The notes under the pieces are model-generated. The model did not search any database. It had not been told where the DNA came from and worked only from the letters and a program-made list of their open reading frames with translations. A program made the position numbers and the translations under genes. Of a stretch of DNA of 10,124 nucleotides, positions 1 through 8,092 are shown piece after piece; the stretch's first letter is position 1; every line of letters begins with the position of its first letter. Origin of the DNA: Acidobacteriota bacterium (GTDB lineage: Bacteria > Acidobacteriota > Terriglobia > Terriglobales > Acidobacteriaceae); the NCBI GenBank assembly GCA_021799405.1, contig JAJZAL010000187.1, positions 1 through 10,124 of the forward strand, read 5' to 3'.

Positions 1-440
1 ACCTCCGCAGATTCATGCAGCGCGTCGATCTCGAGCGGCCAGTTCAGCGCGTAGACGTAGCGCGCGATCCACGGTGGGCACAATTCGCCACGGTAAATGC
101 GGTATTCGTACCATTTGCTCTGCGCGTTGTGCCGGGCGTGAAAATCGGGAGCGACGCTTTCGGCCTCAAGAATCCGAATCGCCGCCGGCAGCGTCCGATT
201 GAGGGCGCGACGCAGGTTTTCTGGCGGAATCGGTGCGGCAAGAGGAAAGCTGGCCACTTGCGCAAGCGCATGCACCCCGGCGTCGGTCCGGCCGCTGCCC
301 TGGGGCAGCACGCGCTCGCCGGTGATGCGCTCAATGGCATCGGCAAGCAGACCCTGGACGGTCGGCAAATCCGGCTGCACCTGCCAGCCGCGAAAGTCCG
401 TACCGTCGTAGGCGAGCGTGATTTTCCAGTTTGCTCCCAT
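1..440 (-). CDS. truA: tRNA pseudouridine synthase A, N-terminal part (runs off the left edge)
   Basis: Reading the minus strand from the ATG at 440 gives 146 open codons to the window edge, beginning MGANWKITLAYDGTDFRGWQ. This is the characteristic TruA opening. The catalytic loop GRTDAGVHA follows at residues 50-58, with Asp53 as the nucleophilic aspartate. A KWYEYRI segment at 109-115 matches the conserved Lys-x-Tyr-x-Tyr region that carries the active-site tyrosine. TruA isomerises uridines 38-40 in the anticodon stem-loop of many tRNAs, in the cytoplasm. Family members are about 245-270 residues, so roughly the last 100-120 residues lie outside the window. The next strong Shine-Dalgarno-like GGAGG upstream (461-465 on the plus strand) is about 20 bases from the ATG, which is long, but no in-frame ATG, GTG or TTG start lies between them. 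The gene is divergent from the TolC-like gene. Identification is secure; exact translation signals are less so. Confidence 0.95.
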   Translation of the reverse strand, partial: MGANWKITLAYDGTDFRGWQVQPDLPTVQGLLADAIERITGERVLPQGSGRTDAGVHALAQVASFPLAAPIPPENLRRALNRTLPAAIRILEAESVAPDFHARHNAQSKWYEYRIYRGELCPPWIARYVYALNWPLEIDALHESAE

Positions 441-699
441 AGTTACACTTCGGGTGATATCCTCCACTCTTTCTGTGCGGTAACTCACCGAATATGCCGT
501 TTCTCCAAGGTATACTCAGGCTTCGCCAGTTGTGCAGCCCACCAGGGGCTTCACTGCAAATTGCGCGGGCAAAGTCTCTGTTTTCCACTGAAATGAATGT
601 AACTTGCGGAACCTGGGAACCGGGCGCGAAGATCAAACGTATAGCAACGAAACGCTCCCCGTCAGGCGGCGGAGGATGCAGGGACAGAAAGAGGGGCGA
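441..699. promoter_or_regulatory. Divergent intergenic region between truA and the TolC-like gene
   Basis: This 259-base gap must hold promoters for both divergent genes. On the plus strand a near-consensus -10 box, TATACT at 511-516, stands out but has no good -35 box 16-18 bases upstream. A GGAACC...CGTA pair lies nearer the TolC-like gene and is listed separately. Close to truA there is a 6-base inverted repeat, AGTTAC at 441-446 and GTAACT at 480-485, which encloses the distant GGAGG of truA. No open reading frame here resembles a protein, and I see no RNA gene. Confidence 0.5.
616..641 (+). promoter_or_regulatory. Candidate ECF-sigma-type promoter of the TolC-like gene
   Basis: GGAACC at 616-621 is followed after 16 bases by CGTA at 638-641. 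A GGAAC-like -35 box and a CGT-containing -10 box at this spacing are the general form recognised by extracytoplasmic-function sigma factors. The start of transcription would fall near 648, leaving a leader of about 50 bases before the ATG at 700. GGAACC also occurs once more, two bases upstream (608-613), so the -35 element is partly duplicated. Such short motifs arise easily by chance in GC-rich DNA, so this is a hypothesis. Confidence 0.3.
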
Positions 700-2892
700 A
701 TGAGCTGGTTGACTGACCTTACATCAGAGCAGAAGCAGCGGAGTGCGCTAGGTTTGCAGCGGCTGAAGGCGTGGGCGGCAATTGCCTGCCTGATGGCCGG
801 AACGGCCCCGAGCTATGCACTGGGCTACGGCATGGGTCAGCAGACCTCGGCAACGGCGCAGGGAGATATGCCCTCCGCCCCGCAGCCGCACTTTACGGAA
901 CCACTGTATTTGCGTCCTTCCAAGCAGAATTTTTCGCGCGCACGCGGCTATTTCCCGAATCTCATCGGGCCTTACCTGCCGATTAATGTCGCGCCTGGCC
1001 AGAACTATCTGAACGCCCTTACCCTCGGTCAGCTGTTGCGCGGCGGCAAGATCTACCTCAGCCTGAGCGATGCAATTCTGCTGGCACTGGAAAACAACTA
1101 TGACATCGCCATCCAGCGCGTGAACCTCAACATTGCGGATACCGATATCCTCCGGGCACGCGCCGGTTCAAATCTGTTTGGTGTGAACTCCGGCCTGGTG
1201 ACCGGAACCCTCGGCGGGTCGACTGCTTCGGTGAATTCGGTCGGCGGTGGTCCGGGCGGTACAACTTCCGGAGCTGGCGGAGCAGGCGCCGGTGCGGAAG
1301 GACTCGCGCTGACGGCGAATGGCAGCGGACCCACGCCTGAAAATCTCGATCCCACGCTCCAGGCTCAGGTTCAACTCAACCGCGTCAAGCAGCCGCAGCA
1401 GAATATCCTCTTCAGCGGCGGATTGCCGGCTATCAACACGAATACGGACCAATACAACTTCACCTATAATCAGGGCTTCGTGAGCGGCACAGGGTTGCAG
1501 GTCACTTTTGACAACAGTCGCATCACGACGAACAATCCCTTCGATACCTACAGCCCGACGCTGCTTTCCACCTTTAATGCCCAAATCACCCAGAACCTGC
1601 TGCAGGGCTTTGGCCCGGGCATCAACGGCCGCTTCATCGTACAGGCCAAAAATGACCGCCGCATCGCGGACTCAGCCTTCCGCGCCCAACTGCTCTACAC
1701 CATCAACCAGGTAGAGAATATCTACTGGGGACTGGTCAGTGCTTACGAAGATGTTGCTGCCAAGCAGCGCGCGGCTCAGCAGTCCGCCAATCTCGTCAAG
1801 GATGACGAAAAGCAGCTTCAGGTGGGCGCCATTGCTCCGCTTGATCTCGTCAACGTCAAAAGCCAGCATGCTGCCGACGAGCAGGCTCTGATCACCGCGC
1901 AAAGCACGCTCGAGTACCAGCAGATGCTCATGAAGCAGGCCATCTCCCGCAACCTTGACAATGCCGTGGTGGCCAACGCCCCCGTAATTCCCACGGACCG
2001 CGTCAACCTTGCGGAAACACCCGAGGAGTTGAAATCCATCAATCAGCTCGTTCGCGAAGCCGATCAGGATAGCCCATCCATCGAGCAGGCGACCCTGGCT
2101 CTCAAGAATGACAGAATTACTCTCAAGGCCGACAGGAACGGTTTGCTGCCCACAGTCCAGTTGTATGCCTTTTATGGAGCGCAAGGCATCGGCGGCGCCG
2201 TCAGCCCCTACTGCAACACCGGATTCTTCGGCAAAAACATCTGCAACCAGCTTCCCAGCACCGGCTATAGCACGGTGTTTACAAACCTGTTCAACAGCAC
2301 CGGACCTAATAAAGGCGCCGGAGTGAATATCACGATTCCGATTCGCAACCGCACGGCCCAGGCCTTGGAGTCCCGCTCCCGCCTTGAGTACGAGCAGGAG
2401 CAGATGCGCCTCCAGCAGCTTTACGTGCAAACCCGCATGCAGGTCATCAACGGCCAGTACGCGCTCACCAACGACCGCGCCGCCGTGCGGGCCGCTATCG
2501 CGAATCGCAACTACAATCAGCAAAGCCTCGATGCCGAAATCAAGAAGCTGCATCTGGGCGCGGCCACCACGGCCGACGTGTTGCAGCAGGAACGCAACCT
2601 GGCCGCGGCGGAAGCCACTCTGATCTCCGATACAGCAAAATACGCCACGGACCGCGCCGCGCTGAGTGAGCTGCTGGGTATTACACTCGACCGCTATGGC
2701 ATTTCGATCGTGGACGCCGCTACGGGGCAAATCTCCACGCCGCCGATCATCCCCGGCATCGAGCCAGCCAGTACGATGCCGGAGGTGAATTTGCCGGCTC
2801 AGAAGCAGCAATTAAAGAAGCAGCAGAAAGAGCGCGTGCCCCAGCCGGAGAAACCGGCGCCGGGTGGCATGCCGCAGCATTCGAAGTCGTAG
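700..2892 (+). CDS. TolC-family outer membrane protein, large, with glycine-rich insert
   Basis: The 730-residue product has a signal peptide: hydrophobic core about 23-34, probable cleavage after SYA at 38-40. The TolC/OEP fold shows as two repeats. The first starts with YLSLSDAILLALENNYDIAIQ (119-139) and continues through strand-like segments (251-310) into a long helical hairpin (about 320-418). The second runs from about 440, with strands near 482-492 and 539-548 and helices 551-660 ending in ALSELLGITLDRYG. Trimers of this family form outer-membrane and periplasmic exit ducts for efflux pumps or type I secretion. TolC proteins are usually 400-500 residues. The excess here is an N-terminal extension (41-115), a Gly/Ala/Ser/Thr-rich insert (about 168-210) and a Lys/Gln/Pro-rich tail (700-730). 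The ATG at 700 was chosen because GAGGGG lies 4 bases upstream; the frame is open back to a TTG at 604 and an ATG at 676, but those starts would precede the signal peptide and lack well-spaced sites. No pump or adaptor gene is adjacent, so its substrate is unknown. Confidence 0.88.
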   Translation: MSWLTDLTSEQKQRSALGLQRLKAWAAIACLMAGTAPSYALGYGMGQQTSATAQGDMPSAPQPHFTEPLYLRPSKQNFSRARGYFPNLIGPYLPINVAPGQNYLNALTLGQLLRGGKIYLSLSDAILLALENNYDIAIQRVNLNIADTDILRARAGSNLFGVNSGLVTGTLGGSTASVNSVGGGPGGTTSGAGGAGAGAEGLALTANGSGPTPENLDPTLQAQVQLNRVKQPQQNILFSGGLPAINTNTDQYNFTYNQGFVSGTGLQVTFDNSRITTNNPFDTYSPTLLSTFNAQITQNLLQGFGPGINGRFIVQAKNDRRIADSAFRAQLLYTINQVENIYWGLVSAYEDVAAKQRAAQQSANLVKDDEKQLQVGAIAPLDLVNVKSQHAADEQALITAQSTLEYQQMLMKQAISRNLDNAVVANAPVIPTDRVNLAETPEELKSINQLVREADQDSPSIEQATLALKNDRITLKADRNGLLPTVQLYAFYGAQGIGGAVSPYCNTGFFGKNICNQLPSTGYSTVFTNLFNSTGPNKGAGVNITIPIRNRTAQALESRSRLEYEQEQMRLQQLYVQTRMQVINGQYALTNDRAAVRAAIANRNYNQQSLDAEIKKLHLGAATTADVLQQERNLAAAEATLISDTAKYATDRAALSELLGITLDRYGISIVDAATGQISTPPIIPGIEPASTMPEVNLPAQKQQLKKQQKERVPQPEKPAPGGMPQHSKS

Positions 2893-2952
2893 CACCGGGC
2901 ACGGAAAACCCGGCAGCCTGGTGACGAAGTGAAAGTTTTCCTCGTTGCCGGG
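2893..2952 (+). terminator. Two overlapping hairpins after the TolC-like gene, possible terminator
   Basis: Hairpin 1 pairs CACCGGGC (2893-2900) with GCCTGGTG (2916-2923), 8 pairs including one G-U, starting at the base after the stop codon. Hairpin 2 pairs CCCGGCAGC (2909-2917) with GTTGCCGGG (2944-2952), 9 pairs including one G-U. They share 2916-2917 and interleave, so only one can form at a time. Neither is followed directly by a run of U, so intrinsic termination is not assured. TTTT at 2936-2939 lies inside the loop of hairpin 2. Confidence 0.35.
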
Positions 2953-2981
2953 CTGAAATCAGCGCCGCGGACTGCTAGAAT
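2953..2981 (+). promoter_or_regulatory. Probable sigma-70-type promoter of carAB
   Basis: CTGAAA (2953-2958) and TAGAAT (2976-2981) are separated by exactly 17 bases. TGC precedes the -10 box, giving the extended -10 motif. Transcription would start near 2988, only about 20 bases before the carA ATG. That leaves just enough leader for the ribosome binding site GGAG at 3000-3003 and no room for an attenuator or riboswitch downstream of this start. Confidence 0.5.
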
Positions 2982-3008
2982 CTATTGAATCCACTCCTCG
3001 GAGAACCG

Positions 3009-4139
3009 ATGCAGGCGATCCTTGCGCTCGAAGACGGGCGCATCTTCCGCGGTGAGGGCCATGGCGCGCACGGCGAGTGCTACGGCGAAGTTGTTTTCAA
3101 CACCTCATTGACCGGGTATCAGGAAATTTTCACCGATCCCTCCTACGCCGGCCAGATTGTCGTTCTTACCAATCCGCAGATCGGCAATTATGGCACCAAT
3201 CACGCCGACAATGAAGCCAACCGGCCCTATATCGAGGGGCTGGTCACCCGCGAATTTTCCCCTATAAGTTCCAACTGGCGTTCCCAGCAGGTAGCCGACG
3301 AGTACCTGGAGCGCTTCAACGTCCCGGTGATTTCTGAAATCGACACGCGCGCCCTGGTGCGGCATCTTCGCACGCATGGGGTCATGCGCGGGGTGCTTTC
3401 TTCGATAGAAGCCGATCCCGATGTGCTTGTCGCCAAGGCTCGCTCGTTGCGCAAGATGGAAGGTACCGATCTGGCCAGCGTCGTCACCACCAAGACCCGC
3501 TACGAGTGGGAAGAGGACTCCACCGACCCGCTGCAAACCGAAGATGTGGCCATTGCGATGCCGAAACCCCATCTGCACGTCGTGGCTTATGACTTCGGCA
3601 TGAAGAAGAACATCCTGCGCATGCTCGCTCGCGAAGGCTGCCGCGTCACTGTGGTTCCTGCGCAGACCTCCGCCGAGGATGTGCTCACGCTCAACCCTGA
3701 CGGCATCTTTCTGTCGAACGGCCCGGGCGATCCCGAACCGGTCACCTACGCGCAGGAAAACATCCGCCAGCTTGCCGGCCGCAGGCCGATCTTTGGCATC
3801 TGCCTCGGCCATCAGCTCATCGGCCTCGCCCTCGGCGGCAAAACTTACAAACTCCGCTTCGGGCACCATGGCGGGAACCATCCGGTCAAGGCCATGGAGA
3901 CAGGCAAGGTGGAGATCACCTGCCACAACCACAACTTCGCCGTCGATCCCGACTCGCTGAACCCGGGTGAAGTTGACCTGACGCACATCGACCTCAACGA
4001 CAACACGCTGGAAGGCTTGCGCCACCGCAGCCTGCCGTTGTTCAGCGTGCAGTACCATCCGGAAGCCAGCCCCGGCCCGCACGACTCGAATTACCTGTTC
4101 CGGGACTTCCGCAAGATGATGGAGGAGTGGAAGAAGTAG
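3009..4139 (+). CDS. carA: Carbamoyl phosphate synthetase small subunit (glutamine amidotransferase)
   Basis: This 376-residue subunit hydrolyses glutamine and channels ammonia to CarB for carbamoyl phosphate synthesis, feeding pyrimidine and arginine pathways in the cytoplasm. The N-terminal CPSase small-chain domain covers about 1-150, with [20 protein letters not shown] and NPQIGNYG typical of the family. The class I glutamine amidotransferase domain starts near [14 protein letters not shown] (188). It carries the nucleophile Cys265 in GICLGHQ and the other triad members His350 and Glu352 in HPEASPGP. Length matches the family (about 360-390). The ATG at 3009 is preferred because GGAG ends 5 bases upstream and [10 protein letters not shown] is a usual CarA start; an in-frame TTG at 2985 would add eight residues and overlaps the predicted promoter region. 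The stop codon directly abuts the carB ATG, so the two are surely co-transcribed and probably translationally coupled. Confidence 0.97.
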   Translation: MQAILALEDGRIFRGEGHGAHGECYGEVVFNTSLTGYQEIFTDPSYAGQIVVLTNPQIGNYGTNHADNEANRPYIEGLVTREFSPISSNWRSQQVADEYLERFNVPVISEIDTRALVRHLRTHGVMRGVLSSIEADPDVLVAKARSLRKMEGTDLASVVTTKTRYEWEEDSTDPLQTEDVAIAMPKPHLHVVAYDFGMKKNILRMLAREGCRVTVVPAQTSAEDVLTLNPDGIFLSNGPGDPEPVTYAQENIRQLAGRRPIFGICLGHQLIGLALGGKTYKLRFGHHGGNHPVKAMETGKVEITCHNHNFAVDPDSLNPGEVDLTHIDLNDNTLEGLRHRSLPLFSVQYHPEASPGPHDSNYLFRDFRKMMEEWKK

Positions 4140-7100
4140 ATGCCACGCAGGAATGACATTCGCAAAATTCTCGTGATTGGCTCCGGCCCGATCGTCATCG
4201 GCCAGTCTGCCGAGTTTGATTACTCAGGCACGCAGGCTTGCAAGGCGCTCAAGGCCGAGGGCTACGAGGTGGTGCTGGTGAACTCCAACCCGGCCACCAT
4301 CATGACCGACCCCGAGTTGGCCGACCGCACTTACATCGAGCCTCTTACCGTGAAATATCTCGATGAGATTCTCCGCATCGAGACCGAAATGCTCGCCCAG
4401 AGCGTTCATGGTGACGGAAGGGACGGTAAGTTCGCCGTGCTGCCGACCGTTGGCGGCCAGACAGCGCTCAACCTCGCCGTCGAACTCTCCGATGCCGGCA
4501 TCCTGGACAAGTACGGCATCGAGCTCATCGGCGCCAAGCTCGACGCCATCAAGAAGGCCGAAGACCGTCTGCTCTTCAAGGACGCGATGACGCGCATTGG
4601 CCTCGATGTGCCGCGCTCCGCACTGGTCAACAACCTGCGCGATGGCCTCGATTTTGCCTCGAAGATCGGTTTCCCGGTCATCATTCGCCCATCGTTTACC
4701 CTTGGCGGCTCGGGTGGCGGCCTCGCCTACAACCGCGAAGAAATCATGGAAATCCTCGCGCGCGGCCTCGATCTCTCGCCCGTGCACGAGTGCCTCATCG
4801 AAGAATCGGTGCTCGGCTGGAAGGAATTCGAGCTCGAGGTCATGCGCGACCTCGCCGACAACGTCATCATTATCTGTTCGATCGAAAACGTCGACCCGAT
4901 GGGCGTCCATACCGGCGATTCCATCACCGTCGCACCCGCGCAGACGCTCACCGACCGTGAGTATCAGGCGATGCGTGACGCAGCCATCCGCGTCATGCGC
5001 GAAATTGGCGTCGAAACCGGCGGCTCCAATGTGCAGTTCGCTGTCAATCCGCAGAACGGCCGAATGGTTGTCATTGAGATGAACCCGCGCGTCTCCCGAT
5101 CCTCGGCGCTGGCCTCCAAGGCTACCGGCTTCCCGATTGCAAAAATCGCGGCCAAGCTCGCCGTCGGTTATACGCTCGACGAAATCCCCAACGACATCAC
5201 GAAGAAAACCCCGGCCTGCTTCGAGCCTACTATCGATTACGTCGTCACCAAAATTCCCAAGTGGCAGTTTGAAAAATTCCCCGGTTCCGACGAAAACCTC
5301 GGCCCGCAGATGAAATCCGTCGGCGAAGTCATGGCCATCGGCCGCACCTTCAAGGAATCGTTGATGAAGGCGTTGCGCTCGCTGGAAACCGGTAAACGCG
5401 TCGGCGCAGAAGTCCTCGAGCCGCGCCGACTCACGCAGCGGCTTGTAACCCCGCAGCCGGAGCGCATGAGCTACATTCGCTTTGCCTTCCGCCAGGGCCT
5501 GTCTGTCCGCGAAGTGGCGCGGATGACCTCCATCGATCCCTGGTTCCTCTACCAGATCAAGGAAGTCACTGACGAGATTGCGCGGCTCGCAGACACTGCA
5601 CCCGCCAAAGTGTCGCCGGAAGAGTTGCGAAAAGCCAAGCGCATGGGCATTTCCGATGAGCGCCTGGCGGAAATCTGGGGCATGAACAGCAACGATGGAA
5701 TAGCAGAAGTCCGCAAGCTGCGCCGTCGTAACAAGCTCGCTCCGGTATTCAAGCTGGTGGATACCTGCGCCGCCGAGTTCGAAAGCGCTACGCCCTACTT
5801 CTACTCGAGCTACGAGGAAGAAGACGAAGCGCCTCCGACCGCAAAGCGCAAGATCATCATTCTCGGCAGCGGACCCAACCGGATCGGGCAGGGAATCGAA
5901 TTCGATTACTGCTGTTGCCACGCGGCCTTCGCTCTCAAGGACGATGGCTACGAAACCATCATGGTCAACTGCAACCCCGAGACGGTTTCCACCGACTACG
6001 ATACCAGCGACCGTCTCTACTTCGAGCCGCTCACGCTTGAAGATGTGCTCTCCGTCTACGAGCACGAAACCTCCGGCGGCGCGGAAGCCGGCATGATTGT
6101 CCAGTTCGGCGGACAGACTCCATTGAATCTCGCGCTGCGCCTCAAGCACGCAGGCGTCAACATCATCGGTACCTCGCCTGAGTCCATCGATCTCGCCGAA
6201 GATCGCAAGAGTTTCGGCAAGCTGCTTGAAGAGTTGCAAATTCCGCAGCCGCAGGGCGCCACAGCCACCAGCGTGGACGAAGCTCTCGCCAGTGCCGAGC
6301 GCATCGGCTATCCCGTCCTCGTGCGCCCGTCCTACGTGCTCGGTGGACGCGCCATGGTCATCGCATATGACGCAGCGGCTGTATCCCACTATATGAAGGA
6401 AGCCGTGGAATACTCGCAGGAGCGGCCCATCCTCATCGACCACTTTCTCGAAGACGCGGTCGAAGTGGATGTGGATGCGCTTTGCGACGGCAGCGACGTG
6501 GTCATCGCCGGCATCATGCAGCACATTGAGGAAGCAGGCATCCACTCCGGAGACTCTTCCTGTGTACTGCCCGCCGTCGATCTCTCACCGAAGGTGCTCG
6601 ACACCATCCGCGCGTACACGCGCAGGCTTGCTCTGGCCCTCAAGGTGGTTGGCCTCGTGAATCTCCAGTTCGCGATCCAGCGCGACAAGGTCTTCGTCAT
6701 CGAAGTCAACCCTCGCGCTTCGCGCACGGTGCCTTACGTTTCCAAGGCAACGGGCGTACCGCTCGCCAAAATCGCGTCCCGCCTGATGACGGGCCGCAAG
6801 CTCCGCGAGTTCCTGCCCGAAAACATCGCTACCGGGAGCGATCTCAGCACGGGTTCGCACTATTACGTCAAATCGCCTGTTTTCCCATGGAACAAATTCC
6901 CCGGCGTCGACACGGTTCTTGGACCCGAGATGAAGTCGACCGGCGAAGTCATGGGCGTGGCAGACAACTTTGGCGAAGCCTTTGCCAAGGCCCAGCTTTC
7001 CGCCGGGCTCATCCTGCCCACCTCCGGCACGGTCTTTTTCAGCGTCAACGACCACGACAAGGCGGCAATTGTGCCTTTGGCGAAGCAATATGTCGATCTC

Positions 7101-7436
7101 GGCTTCCAGATCGTCGCGACCGAGGGCACGGCCCGGGTCTTGCAGGCCGCGGGCATGATTGTCGAGCAGGTCTACAAGGTGAAGGAAGGCCGTCCGAACA
7201 TCGTCGATCTCATCAAGGGCGAGCGTATCCACCTCATTGTGAATACCCCGCGCGGGCAGGATACTTTCTTCGACGAAAAGGCGATCCGGCGCGCAGCCGT
7301 GTCGCAACGGATTCCAACCATCACCACTATCGCGGCTGCACGCGCTGCGGCGGAGGGCATTGCGGCCATGCACCGCAAGCAGATCTCTGTCTATCCGCTG
7401 CAAATGTTGCACGCGGAGCGTGCGGCGGCAAAGTAG
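4140..7436 (+). CDS. carB: Carbamoyl phosphate synthetase large subunit
   Basis: The 1098-residue subunit makes carbamoyl phosphate from bicarbonate, ammonia (via CarA) and two ATP. It shows the family's internal duplication. The first synthetase half starts at [20 protein letters not shown] and contains [12 protein letters not shown] near 105-116. The second starts near residue 570 with [15 protein letters not shown] and contains [13 protein letters not shown]. Each half carries an ATP-grasp domain, with [20 protein letters not shown] in the first and [20 protein letters not shown] in the second. An oligomerisation region lies between (about 400-555). The C-terminal methylglyoxal-synthase-like allosteric domain runs from about 959 to the end. 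E. coli CarB is 1073 residues; the extra length lies partly in an acidic linker near 555-568 (YEEEDEAPP). Residues 591-593 are three cysteines where E. coli has CCV. The ATG begins immediately after the carA TAG. No frameshift or missing motif is seen. Its stop lies one base from the stop of the opposing methyltransferase gene. Confidence 0.98.
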   Translation: MPRRNDIRKILVIGSGPIVIGQSAEFDYSGTQACKALKAEGYEVVLVNSNPATIMTDPELADRTYIEPLTVKYLDEILRIETEMLAQSVHGDGRDGKFAVLPTVGGQTALNLAVELSDAGILDKYGIELIGAKLDAIKKAEDRLLFKDAMTRIGLDVPRSALVNNLRDGLDFASKIGFPVIIRPSFTLGGSGGGLAYNREEIMEILARGLDLSPVHECLIEESVLGWKEFELEVMRDLADNVIIICSIENVDPMGVHTGDSITVAPAQTLTDREYQAMRDAAIRVMREIGVETGGSNVQFAVNPQNGRMVVIEMNPRVSRSSALASKATGFPIAKIAAKLAVGYTLDEIPNDITKKTPACFEPTIDYVVTKIPKWQFEKFPGSDENLGPQMKSVGEVMAIGRTFKESLMKALRSLETGKRVGAEVLEPRRLTQRLVTPQPERMSYIRFAFRQGLSVREVARMTSIDPWFLYQIKEVTDEIARLADTAPAKVSPEELRKAKRMGISDERLAEIWGMNSNDGIAEVRKLRRRNKLAPVFKLVDTCAAEFESATPYFYSSYEEEDEAPPTAKRKIIILGSGPNRIGQGIEFDYCCCHAAFALKDDGYETIMVNCNPETVSTDYDTSDRLYFEPLTLEDVLSVYEHETSGGAEAGMIVQFGGQTPLNLALRLKHAGVNIIGTSPESIDLAEDRKSFGKLLEELQIPQPQGATATSVDEALASAERIGYPVLVRPSYVLGGRAMVIAYDAAAVSHYMKEAVEYSQERPILIDHFLEDAVEVDVDALCDGSDVVIAGIMQHIEEAGIHSGDSSCVLPAVDLSPKVLDTIRAYTRRLALALKVVGLVNLQFAIQRDKVFVIEVNPRASRTVPYVSKATGVPLAKIASRLMTGRKLREFLPENIATGSDLSTGSHYYVKSPVFPWNKFPGVDTVLGPEMKSTGEVMGVADNFGEAFAKAQLSAGLILPTSGTVFFSVNDHDKAAIVPLAKQYVDLGFQIVATEGTARVLQAAGMIVEQVYKVKEGRPNIVDLIKGERIHLIVNTPRGQDTFFDEKAIRRAAVSQRIPTITTIAAARAAAEGIAAMHRKQISVYPLQMLHAERAAAK

Positions 7437-7437
7437 C

Positions 7438-8016
7438 TTACAAAACGAAGGGGATCAGCGCGCGCACCTGCTCACGGTAGCGCGCGTATTCCTCGCCAAA
7501 CTGCTGCAGCATGAACTGTTCCTCTATCCGCAGCTTGTACGAGAAGCCCAGCGTCATCAGGGCGACTCCGGCAAAGCACTCCGCGCGCAGAAACACAATC
7601 GCCGTGCCCAATGCAGCAGTCATGAGCCCTGTGTAGATGGGGTGGCGCACAAGCCGATAGGGGCCCGTGCGAATAAGCTGGTGATCCTGCTTGATGGTGA
7701 CCGCACCGCTCCAGTTGCGGCCAATCGTGATGCGCGCCCATACGCAGAACAACATCCCCGCAGTCGTCAGGCTGAGGCCGAAAAGCGCAACCGCGCTGGT
7801 CGCCGGGAGCAGATCGTCCGTCATCACCGTACCGCGTAACCAGAATGGGGATCCGAGCAGGAGCCAATACGCAACCACCTGGACGGCAATCTGTAGCAGC
7901 CGCGATTCGGAACTCTGGTGCTGAACCGACCGCTTCGACGTCATGGCTGCGATCACCCAGGCGACGAACAACGCATACCAGAGGAGAAAAATCCAGCGGG
8001 AAATCCAGAAATACAA
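7438..8016 (-). CDS. Isoprenylcysteine carboxyl methyltransferase-type (ICMT/PEMT) membrane protein
   Basis: The predicted 192-residue protein is mostly hydrophobic, with membrane segments near 8-24, 40-55, 68-93 and 128-150. It carries the ICMT/PEMT signature RTGPYRLVRHPIYTG at 116-130 and a downstream RIEEQFMLQQFGEEY at 163-177; in the family these form the S-adenosylmethionine and substrate site in the membrane. Bacterial members are annotated only as isoprenylcysteine-like or phospholipid methyltransferases, so the substrate is unknown. The start is uncertain. The TTG at 8016 has GGAGAG about 8 bases upstream and begins just before the first membrane helix. The only in-frame ATG before it, at 8145, would add 43 non-hydrophobic residues and overlap the upstream kinase gene by 53 bases. 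The next ATG (about 7944) would delete the first helix. It follows the kinase gene on the same strand and probably shares its transcript. It ends tail-to-tail with carB. Confidence 0.8.
   Translation of the reverse strand: MYFWISRWIFLLWYALFVAWVIAAMTSKRSVQHQSSESRLLQIAVQVVAYWLLLGSPFWLRGTVMTDDLLPATSAVALFGLSLTTAGMLFCVWARITIGRNWSGAVTIKQDHQLIRTGPYRLVRHPIYTGLMTAALGTAIVFLRAECFAGVALMTLGFSYKLRIEEQFMLQQFGEEYARYREQVRALIPFVL
7459..7486. terminator. Strong GC hairpin just past the carB stop, inside the opposing gene
   Basis: CGCGCGC (7459-7465) and GCGCGCG (7480-7486) form a perfect 7-pair stem. ACC (7466-7468) and GGT (7476-7478) extend it after a single-base bulge, leaving a 7-base loop. It begins 23 bases after the carB stop and sits in the last codons of the minus-strand methyltransferase gene. 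There is no U-tract, so it may only stabilise the carB mRNA end or act as a pause. It may equally be a by-product of GC-rich coding sequence. Confidence 0.25.
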
Positions 8017-8092
8017 GTACGGCTCTCCGGCGAAAGTATTCTCTCCAAGATACGCGAGAAATGGCCGGCAGGTTCCTTGTTTTATATCTTGC

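Noticed and set aside
15..596. A 193-codon plus-strand frame at the left edge.
   Set aside because: It overlaps truA antisense, has no family resemblance, and truA with its catalytic GRTDAGVHA motif explains the DNA.
604..699. Extension of the TolC-like protein upstream to the TTG at 604 or the ATG at 676.
   Set aside because: The added Arg-rich residues would lie before the signal peptide. The ATG at 676 has GGAGG directly against it with no spacing, while the ATG at 700 has a well-spaced GAGG.
778..799. A possible lipobox around Cys30 of the TolC-like protein, which would make it an outer-membrane lipoprotein.
   Set aside because: The residues before the cysteine (AIA) lack the usual Leu at -3, and the hydrophobic stretch continues past the cysteine to a good signal peptidase I site at SYA.
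2985..3008. The in-frame TTG start for carA.
   Set aside because: It would begin at or before the predicted transcription start and lacks a Shine-Dalgarno sequence, whereas the ATG at 3009 has GGAG at good spacing and matches the family N-terminus.
5910..5918. Three consecutive cysteines in CarB as a possible metal site.
   Set aside because: Two of the three are usual at this place in CarB and the third replaces a small hydrophobic residue; no other ligand cluster is evident nearby.
4224..6545. A 773-codon open frame on the minus strand inside carB, and similar long antisense frames at 1672-2811, 3105-4082 and 6585-7412.
   Set aside because: They mirror strongly biased GC-rich codons of well-identified genes. 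The predicted proteins have no recognisable motif and are rich in His, Asp and Arg as expected for antisense translation.
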